Positions 16,014-20,874 of a DNA stretch of 20,874 nt are shown here, in pieces. Location of the stretch: positions 1 to 20,874 of the forward strand of contig JAYYDJ010000085.1 in NCBI GenBank assembly GCA_036160955.1, read 5' to 3'. A program made the translations under genes and the position numbers. The stretch comes from GCA-2699365 sp036160955. GTDB taxonomy: Bacteria > Verrucomicrobiota > Verrucomicrobiia > Opitutales > Coraliomargaritaceae. Each line of letters starts with the position of its first letter. The stretch's first letter is position 1. The notes under the pieces are model-generated. The model searched no databases. It was not told the DNA's origin and saw nothing but the letters and a program-made list of their open reading frames with translations.

Positions 16014-16925
16014 GTGTACTACTATCTTAAAAACAATTTGCGCAGGGTTTTACTGCATGCAAATGAGCATACTAAGCTATTGCTTTTAGGAGATGGACGC
16101 AGCGGAACTACTTGGATTGCTGATGTTTTGAATTATGATGGTCGTTACCTAGACTTTTTCGAATCGTATCACGGTCAACAGGTATTAAATCTTCCTGAAA
16201 GTCGCATTTATCCTACCGGTGGAGACTTTGCCTCGATTCCAATTCATTTTAAGAAATATGTCCTGAGCTCAAAGATTTTTGCAGCTCAGCAAAAGCCAAG
16301 AGGTTTCACTGCCTCTGGCTGTTTTGTGAAGGACATTACTGCTCACATGATATTTTCACTAATATTTCAAGAATTTGGCTATCGAATATATATTATTAGA
16401 AATCCTCTTTCAGTGGCATTATCAAAGGAAAAATATGGTCGTTGGCACTCAATTGATGACTTGCAGAAACTAATCAATTTCTCGCCTAAACTACGTGCCA
16501 TGAGTGATTGCTGTTTTTCTCGATCTCTGGTAAATAGTCGTTTTCACGAGTATGTATTGGTATGGTGTCTACTTAATAAAATAGCTTTTCCGCAGGTAAT
16601 ATCTAATGCCTTTGTTATTTTTTATGAGGATTTTCTGCTAAACCCTGAACAATCTTTCCACGATTTATTTGCTTATATAGAACAGGAGTCTCGTTTTAAA
16701 AAGTATCGGTCGCGTATTTTAGGTTCTGTTAATAAGCGTAGTAGAACAAGTGTTGATAGTTACCCCATAAAGGATGGAGCAACTCATTTACGCGCTTGGG
16801 AACAAAACAAATCTAAAGTGGAGATTTCATTGGCTTATCAGATAATTGAGATTTTTGAACTGGATTATCTATACCAAGGAAATGCCGTCCCTCAGATATG
16901 TCCAAAAAAATTGATTCTAAATTAG
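16014..16925 (+). CDS. PAPS-dependent sulfotransferase (Sulfotransfer_1/3 type)
   Basis: A 303-residue cytoplasmic protein with the two cofactor motifs of sulfotransferases. The 5'-phosphosulfate loop is at residues 25-35 (LGDGRSGTTWI). The 3'-phosphate motif is at 127-139 (IIRNPLSVALSKE), with R129 and S137 as the expected phosphate-contacting pair. A C-terminal RAWEQNKSKVE stretch near 263 resembles the late cofactor-binding loop. It would move sulfate from PAPS to a hydroxyl of the polysaccharide repeat unit. The start is GTG at 16014: no ATG lies before the loop, and the frame has a stop at 15972-15974. A nearby ATG at 15974 is in another frame and soon stops. It follows the PF13704 transferase after 55 bases. 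Confidence 0.85.
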   Translation: MYYYLKNNLRRVLLHANEHTKLLLLGDGRSGTTWIADVLNYDGRYLDFFESYHGQQVLNLPESRIYPTGGDFASIPIHFKKYVLSSKIFAAQQKPRGFTASGCFVKDITAHMIFSLIFQEFGYRIYIIRNPLSVALSKEKYGRWHSIDDLQKLINFSPKLRAMSDCCFSRSLVNSRFHEYVLVWCLLNKIAFPQVISNAFVIFYEDFLLNPEQSFHDLFAYIEQESRFKKYRSRILGSVNKRSRTSVDSYPIKDGATHLRAWEQNKSKVEISLAYQIIEIFELDYLYQGNAVPQICPKKLILN

Positions 16926-16950
16926 ATAATTATCATACTATAGCGAATAA

Positions 16951-17709
16951 ATGATTATATTAGACGAGCTCGAATTTGTGTACGTCCATATTCCTAAGTG
17001 TGGTGGTACTTCAGTTAAGTTAGCCAATTCTAATCTAGAATTGACCGGTGTTGACAACGGGCATGACCAAATGTCTAACCACGTGCCGCTCGCTCACATT
17101 AAAGCGACAGACCAAGAGCTGTTTAAAAAGATTTGTAAATATGAATCATTTGCGCACGTGCGCGATCCTGTTGCTAGATTTCGATCTGCTTTATTTGAAC
17201 ATAGCCGTAATTTTTTGCAGCTTTCTTCATCTGATTGTGATGATGCTTCACTTTTACGATTGGCTTATTCACTTGTCGATGTGCTGGAGAATACCGATTT
17301 CCCTTACCCTGAAAAATATGAACATTTTACTCCCCAGCACAGCTATATTGAAGTAGATGGTGAGTGCATCATTAAGCATATTAGAGTTATAGGAGACTTT
17401 AGGAAAATTAACGAATTTTTTGCTAGGGGCGGGTTGAATCCTGTTAGCGTATCTCGTAACGTTACATACACTCCTAAGCAAGGCCTGTTTAGTTGTTTAG
17501 CAAAATTTGTTCAGCCATTTGTCCGTATGCTATTAGCACCAGAATTTAAGCATAAGATTTGGACTTGGCTGATCACAAAAGGGTTATACGAGGCATCAAA
17601 GGAAAATAGCACGGACTTCCTACTTAATGATCCCAAGATTATTAGCTTCATTCGATTATTTTATGCACGTGATTTTGAATTATATGAAAAATTTAGCCGC
17701 TTGAGATAA
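16951..17709 (+). CDS. Carbohydrate sulfotransferase (Sulfotransfer_2 type)
   Basis: A 252-residue protein of the Sulfotransfer_2 (PF03567-like) group. The N-terminus FVYVHIPKCGGTSVK (9-23) is the classical PAPS-binding start, and FAHVRDPVARFRSALFEH (67-84) is the 3'-phosphate motif with R71 and S79. Members include carbohydrate 2-O- and chondroitin-type sulfotransferases of animals and many bacterial homologues in capsule loci, so sulfation of a sugar is the most likely role. Unlike Golgi enzymes it has no membrane anchor and should act in the cytoplasm on lipid-linked sugars. It is a different family branch from the upstream sulfotransferase, so the two probably target different positions. 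The gap to the upstream gene is 25 bases. Confidence 0.87.
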   Translation: MIILDELEFVYVHIPKCGGTSVKLANSNLELTGVDNGHDQMSNHVPLAHIKATDQELFKKICKYESFAHVRDPVARFRSALFEHSRNFLQLSSSDCDDASLLRLAYSLVDVLENTDFPYPEKYEHFTPQHSYIEVDGECIIKHIRVIGDFRKINEFFARGGLNPVSVSRNVTYTPKQGLFSCLAKFVQPFVRMLLAPEFKHKIWTWLITKGLYEASKENSTDFLLNDPKIISFIRLFYARDFELYEKFSRLR

Positions 17710-17748
17710 TTCAGTAGTGATCGCTTTTTTAGTAATGGAGCTGAACAT

Positions 17749-18843
17749 ATGCAGAATTGGGTAATAGATTATTCACTTTCCCTTGTAAATAAAACAGGCG
17801 CATTTTATTTGAGTCGTGACCTTGTAGATGCATTTTCAAATGAATGGCTTGCCGTTCGTCGCTGGCGGTCTCACGACACAAGAGTTTACTCTAAGTACGA
17901 GAGGAAGCTACGTGCAAAATGTATGCTAGTAGAACTCTCTAGGCCACACCTGAGTAAACACTTTAGTTCATGGCATCGATTGTTTGATGCCAATTATTTG
18001 CACATGGATCCGCTCTATTGCATAAATGACAGGTTGAAATCGAATGATCGCGTATTGTGTCATGATGTCGGACCAGTGTCGCATCCAGAGTTGTATGCAT
18101 CCAATGTACGCAATGCCTACGCTGCCGCGTATCGAAAAATTCAAGAAAATAAGCCGAAGATGACTTTCGTTTCTCAAGCATCAAAGACTGCATTTATTCA
18201 GTTCTTTGGGGATGATTATCCTGCTTTGGATGTTGTTCCTTTATATTTACGAGACTCATTGATTGTGAATAAAGACAAAATGGCTGAGATGACCAAGCCC
18301 GTGATTATGGAGCGCGTTGCACCGAGGTTTTTTATATCGATTGGCGAGGTGGGGGTTCGCAAGGGCCTTATCCAGTCGATTGAGGGCTATGTGAGATCGA
18401 AGCTTCATCGAGAAGGTGTAGATTATGTTGTATGTGGACCTCGTGGTCTGGGGTATGAGGCTGTAGCCGAAGCAGCTAAGGCGAATCCCGGAGTGCATCT
18501 ATATGGTTACGTCAGCGATGATGTTTTGAGATGGCTATATAGGAATGCGCTTGGATTTTTACTGTTGTCGCGATTGGAAGGATTTGGATTACCAGCGATC
18601 GAAGCACCTTTTCATGGGCTTATGCCAGTAATCAGTTACGATCCGGCTTTGGTTGAGGTTACTGGTAATCACGCATTCATGTGTGATCCTTCGTCTGCGG
18701 ACGAGCTTGCGCAATCGCTGCGCTCAGTTGAGTCGATCTGTGAAGATGATAAGCGCGAACGTCTTCAATTAATTTGTGAGCATGCAAAGGCATATACATT
18801 TCAAAACTTCTTGGCTGGTTGGAGGAAAATTTTAGAGCTTTAA
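17749..18843 (+). CDS. GT4 family glycosyltransferase (second of the locus)
   Basis: A 364-residue GT-B glycosyltransferase. The first half is unusual for GT4 and has a CHDVGPVSHPELYASN segment at about residues 104-119 where a donor-acceptor cleft loop is expected. The second half is classical: PRFFISIGEVGVRKGLIQSI near 192-211, YGYVSDDVLRWLYRNA, and the E-x7-E motif E277-GFGLPAI-E285. It differs clearly from the GT4 at the start of the locus, so it adds a separate linkage. GGAG nine bases before the ATG is one of the few good ribosome-binding sites here. A 237-base gap follows, the second longest in the locus. Confidence 0.87.
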   Translation: MQNWVIDYSLSLVNKTGAFYLSRDLVDAFSNEWLAVRRWRSHDTRVYSKYERKLRAKCMLVELSRPHLSKHFSSWHRLFDANYLHMDPLYCINDRLKSNDRVLCHDVGPVSHPELYASNVRNAYAAAYRKIQENKPKMTFVSQASKTAFIQFFGDDYPALDVVPLYLRDSLIVNKDKMAEMTKPVIMERVAPRFFISIGEVGVRKGLIQSIEGYVRSKLHREGVDYVVCGPRGLGYEAVAEAAKANPGVHLYGYVSDDVLRWLYRNALGFLLLSRLEGFGLPAIEAPFHGLMPVISYDPALVEVTGNHAFMCDPSSADELAQSLRSVESICEDDKRERLQLICEHAKAYTFQNFLAGWRKILEL

Positions 18844-19080
18844 GTAAAGTTGTATGTCATCGAAACTGTAGAAAACATACTGATATTTGATAAATTGTGT
18901 TCTCAATTTTGCTAGGCACGTGTTTGGTTCAAACATTTTAACCGGTAGTATAATAACCTCAATTTTCATTTTCGAATCAAAAACAGAGAAACACCATCTG
19001 AATTTAAGAAGCAAATTAGCAAGGCATATCTTCGTGAATCGCAGAGTGTCTAAACAGTGTGAGATTCATGTAAGATTCTT
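18844..19080 (+). other. 237-base gap before the third sulfotransferase-like gene, with a weak promoter-like site
   Basis: No convincing gene. A TTG-started frame (18887-19084) overlaps the next start by ATGA but has no family resemblance and no good ribosome-binding site. A TATAAT at 18950-18955 is the best -10-like sequence, with TTGGTT 19 bases upstream, a poor spacing. GGCACGTGTTTGG (18916-18928) partly resembles a sigma-54 site but lacks the -12 GC. The gap could hold a secondary promoter for the last genes. Confidence 0.3.
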
Positions 19081-19860
19081 ATGAGCAAATTAATAAAAGT
19101 ATACGGGGAGAGAAATACGAATACTAACTACGTAAGTAAACTTTTGGAACTTAACCTTAATGTGAATGAGGTGCCAGGGACTGTGCCAATATCTATTCGG
19201 AGAATCTTTGATAGGGTACACTACAGTGAGTGGATACGAGATTTTTATTTTAGGCTGTCATTTGCTACTAATTTAGGATGGAAGCATTCGCTTGTAAAGC
19301 CTTGGTCGGAGATTGAGCAGTACAGAATAACTAAATCGAATTTGTTTTTTCTGACGATCACTAAGAACCCTTATTCTTGGTTACTTTCTTTATATCGTAA
19401 TCCTTATCACCAATACTACTCTAAAAAACCTAGTTTTGAGACATTCGTAGGTAGCCCGTGGAAAACTGTTCGTAGAGATAATATCAGAAAGGTTTTATCT
19501 AGTCCGGTTGAATTGTGGAACATGAAGAACAAATCTTATTTACAGTTGGATTCTAGGCGTGCGCTAAATATTACCACCGAGTCTATATTTGAGGACCCGC
19601 AGAAGTGTATAAAAAAAATCAGCAAAAAATTTAGTATTGAGGCCAAATCCGAGCATTTTATCGAATATGCGCGTTCTACTAAAGAAGTGACTAAAGACAG
19701 TAATTATTACCGAGACTTTTATTTATCGGAAAGGTGGCGGCACGATTTGTCGGATGAGGCAATCGAAGCAATTAATAAATCGGTAGATCAAGATCTGATG
19801 GCTCACTTTGGTTACCGGGTCCTTCCCTGTGCAGAGCGACACTGTTCGATACATAGCTGA
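19081..19860 (+). CDS. Divergent sulfotransferase-like P-loop protein
   Basis: A 259-residue protein starting directly with a phosphate-loop-like segment, VYGERNTNTNYVSKLL (7-22), which resembles the GERNSGTNYL motif of a group of uncharacterised sulfotransferase-fold proteins found in polysaccharide loci. A 3'-phosphate-like motif follows at 90-106 (FLTITKNPYSWLLSLYR), with K95 where Arg is usual and S103 at the second contact. GWKHS (66-70) is another shared landmark of that group. It probably transfers sulfate, or possibly another group, to the repeat unit; PAPS use is not certain because the loop has Asn (N14) where Gly is normal. The gene is relatively AT-rich and stands apart between two gaps. 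The last 30 bases of the window resemble its 3' coding part. Confidence 0.65.
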   Translation: MSKLIKVYGERNTNTNYVSKLLELNLNVNEVPGTVPISIRRIFDRVHYSEWIRDFYFRLSFATNLGWKHSLVKPWSEIEQYRITKSNLFFLTITKNPYSWLLSLYRNPYHQYYSKKPSFETFVGSPWKTVRRDNIRKVLSSPVELWNMKNKSYLQLDSRRALNITTESIFEDPQKCIKKISKKFSIEAKSEHFIEYARSTKEVTKDSNYYRDFYLSERWRHDLSDEAIEAINKSVDQDLMAHFGYRVLPCAERHCSIHS

Positions 19861-19933
19861 CTTAACAGTTTAGCTGAAGCTTCAAAACTATATATGTCCT
19901 AGTTGTAAATAATTCTATGCGATTAAATCCTTA

Positions 19934-19954
19934 AGCACAAAGACTCCTTGTGTT
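19934..19954 (+). terminator. Weak hairpin between the sulfotransferase-like and GT25 genes
   Basis: AGCACAA and TTGTGTT can pair over seven base pairs, including one G-T pair, with a seven-base loop. An AT-rich tract follows but no run of T, so this is at most a poor intrinsic terminator or a processing site. It lies in the 144-base gap before the last gene. Confidence 0.22.
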
Positions 19955-20019
19955 ATTAATATTCTAAATCAATATATTTTACATATATTAAAGGACTAAT
20001 AAAATTGTATCATTTTTGT

Positions 20020-20817
20020 ATGAATAGACCTATTGCTATCGTTTTAAATTTACCGCAAGCAACTGATCGGCTTCAGCACATCGATAAATTGTTTACTCAT
20101 TTTGGTATAGATTATATTTTAGAAAAAGGGGATGGTATTGACTACTTGCCTGAGGATGTTTTAGTTAGATATGGTTCACCAGCTGATCCAATTAAACTAC
20201 GCGAAATTGCTTGTACTCAGTCCCACGTATCTGCTTGGAGAACTTTCTTGTCTACTGATAAAGAGGAATGCATGATCGCAGAGGATGATATTTTGCTGTG
20301 TCGTAACTTTGATTTGATTTGGAATAACTTAGATATTCCGGAAGATACTTTTGCAATTTGGAAGCTCGAAACGGTAAATGCAACTTGCACCATTCAAAGA
20401 AGGTGTGAACGTGAGTACAATGGCTTTTCCTTTCATCAGCTCCACACTGGGCATTCGGGCGCGGCAGCGTATATTATAAATAGAAAGACAGCCAAGTTTT
20501 TACTAAGTGTTGCTAACGATTTCCGAGCAATTATTGATGAAGAATTATTTGATCCTATAGTACGTTCTGTACCGATGTGCCGTACCTACCAGGCTGTGCC
20601 AGCTTTGTGTATACAAGATAGCAAAAATCAAAATAGCACCACTACCTTTCATAGCCTTATAGGTCCAGGGCGTAATCCGGATGGCAACTCAATGATTAAT
20701 CAGCTTAGGCGCAAATATTTGAGCCCATTCGTTACGGCGGTAGTTTCTTGCCTTATTAGTTATCAAGGACTTCGTAGGGTAAAGGTGAAGCATTTACCAC
20801 TAGATGATAAATTTTAA
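20020..20817 (+). CDS. GT25-type glycosyltransferase (LPS biosynthesis family)
   Basis: A 266-residue protein with the Glyco_transf_25 pattern. Residues 3-18 (RPIAIVLNLPQATDR) form the first strand and basic turn. REIACTQSHVSAW at 61-73 matches the conserved E-x-x-C-x-x-S-H-x-x-x-W block. MIAEDDILL at 85-93 carries the acidic metal site (E88, D89, D90). LHTGHSGAAAYIINRKTAKFLL is the later GxxAY region. Bacterial members add Gal or Glc to LPS or capsule; the sugar here is unknown. The ATG at 20020 gives the usual family N-terminus. A TTG at 20005 is in frame and has AAAGGA nine bases before it, so a start five codons earlier is possible. Confidence 0.85.
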   Translation: MNRPIAIVLNLPQATDRLQHIDKLFTHFGIDYILEKGDGIDYLPEDVLVRYGSPADPIKLREIACTQSHVSAWRTFLSTDKEECMIAEDDILLCRNFDLIWNNLDIPEDTFAIWKLETVNATCTIQRRCEREYNGFSFHQLHTGHSGAAAYIINRKTAKFLLSVANDFRAIIDEELFDPIVRSVPMCRTYQAVPALCIQDSKNQNSTTTFHSLIGPGRNPDGNSMINQLRRKYLSPFVTAVVSCLISYQGLRRVKVKHLPLDDKF

Positions 20818-20842
20818 TTTTGTCGAAATACGAAATAGCATA

Positions 20843-20874
20843 ATGGATGAAGCAATCGAAGCTATTAATGGATC
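20843..20874 (+). CDS. Possible start or remnant of a gene like the third sulfotransferase (cut by the right edge)
   Basis: The last bases can be read as M-D-E-A-I-E-A-I-N-G followed by a partial codon, from an ATG at 20843, and the frame is also open upstream. The run DEAIEAIN is identical to residues in the C-terminal part of the protein encoded at 19081-19860, and the DNA matches at about 26 of 31 positions. It may be part of a paralogous gene or a leftover fragment. Too little is visible to decide. Confidence 0.25.
   Translation, partial: MDEAIEAING

Noticed and set aside
17048..17356. Plus-strand 102-residue frame within the second sulfotransferase
   Set aside because: Out-of-frame shadow; the sulfotransferase frame carries both cofactor motifs.
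18887..19084. TTG-started 65-residue plus-strand frame overlapping the next start by ATGA
   Set aside because: No ribosome-binding site, no family resemblance and unremarkable AT-rich composition; treated as intergenic.
1..20874. tRNA, rRNA, CRISPR repeats, insertion sequences, toxin-antitoxin or defence genes
   Set aside because: Read through for conserved loops, direct repeat arrays, terminal inverted repeats and transposase motifs; none found.

Overview
The window looks like a chromosomal piece of a marine, Gram-negative, AT-rich bacterium. Outer-membrane proteins with signal peptides and an envelope-spanning export system show the double membrane. Weak or absent Shine-Dalgarno sequences, TTG/GTG starts and the gene mix make a marine verrucomicrobium (Opitutae-like) my best guess, but this is inference only and no marker gene is present to settle it.

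Left part (1-5630), housekeeping and accessory genes. A truncated outer-membrane porin-like gene leaves the window on the minus strand (1-432). Divergent to it are an internally duplicated membrane protein (467-1453) and an overlapping DUF2062 membrane protein (1438-1893). A small unknown minus-strand gene follows (1909-2160). Next comes a compact group: a hotdog thioesterase (2231-2659), a 49-residue DUF2256 zinc-ribbon protein whose ATG overlaps the thioesterase stop (2659-2808), an atypical photolyase/cryptochrome (2847-4334) and a TIGR03643/DUF2805 protein (4387-4614). DUF2256, this photolyase type and DUF2805 form a recurring neighbourhood in bacteria. A secreted SMP-30/gluconolactonase-like beta-propeller (4635-5630) ends this part on the minus strand.

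Right part (5788 to the end), a 15-kb all-plus-strand locus for making and exporting an extracellular polysaccharide by a Wzx/Wzy route. Its order is: outer-membrane beta-barrel, short OPX export protein, Wzc-type co-polymerase fused to a tyrosine autokinase, GT4 and GT2 glycosyltransferases, Wzy-like polymerase, Wzx flippase, a GT2-like transferase (PF13704 type), two sulfotransferases, a second GT4, a third divergent sulfotransferase-like protein, and a GT25-type transferase. Five glycosyltransferases suggest a repeat unit of about five or six sugars. Three sulfotransferase-fold proteins suggest that the product is sulfated. The OPX protein lacks the C-terminal membrane helix of Wza and sits directly behind a beta-barrel gene, which fits export through a separate porin (Wzp-type logic). 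A sigma-54-like -24/-12 element lies 39 bases before the first gene of the locus. No priming sugar-phosphate transferase and no kinase phosphatase are visible, so the locus probably continues to the right or relies on genes elsewhere. The last 30 bases resemble the 3' part of the third sulfotransferase gene, hinting at a neighbouring paralogue.

No tRNA, rRNA, CRISPR array, transposase or phage gene was recognised.
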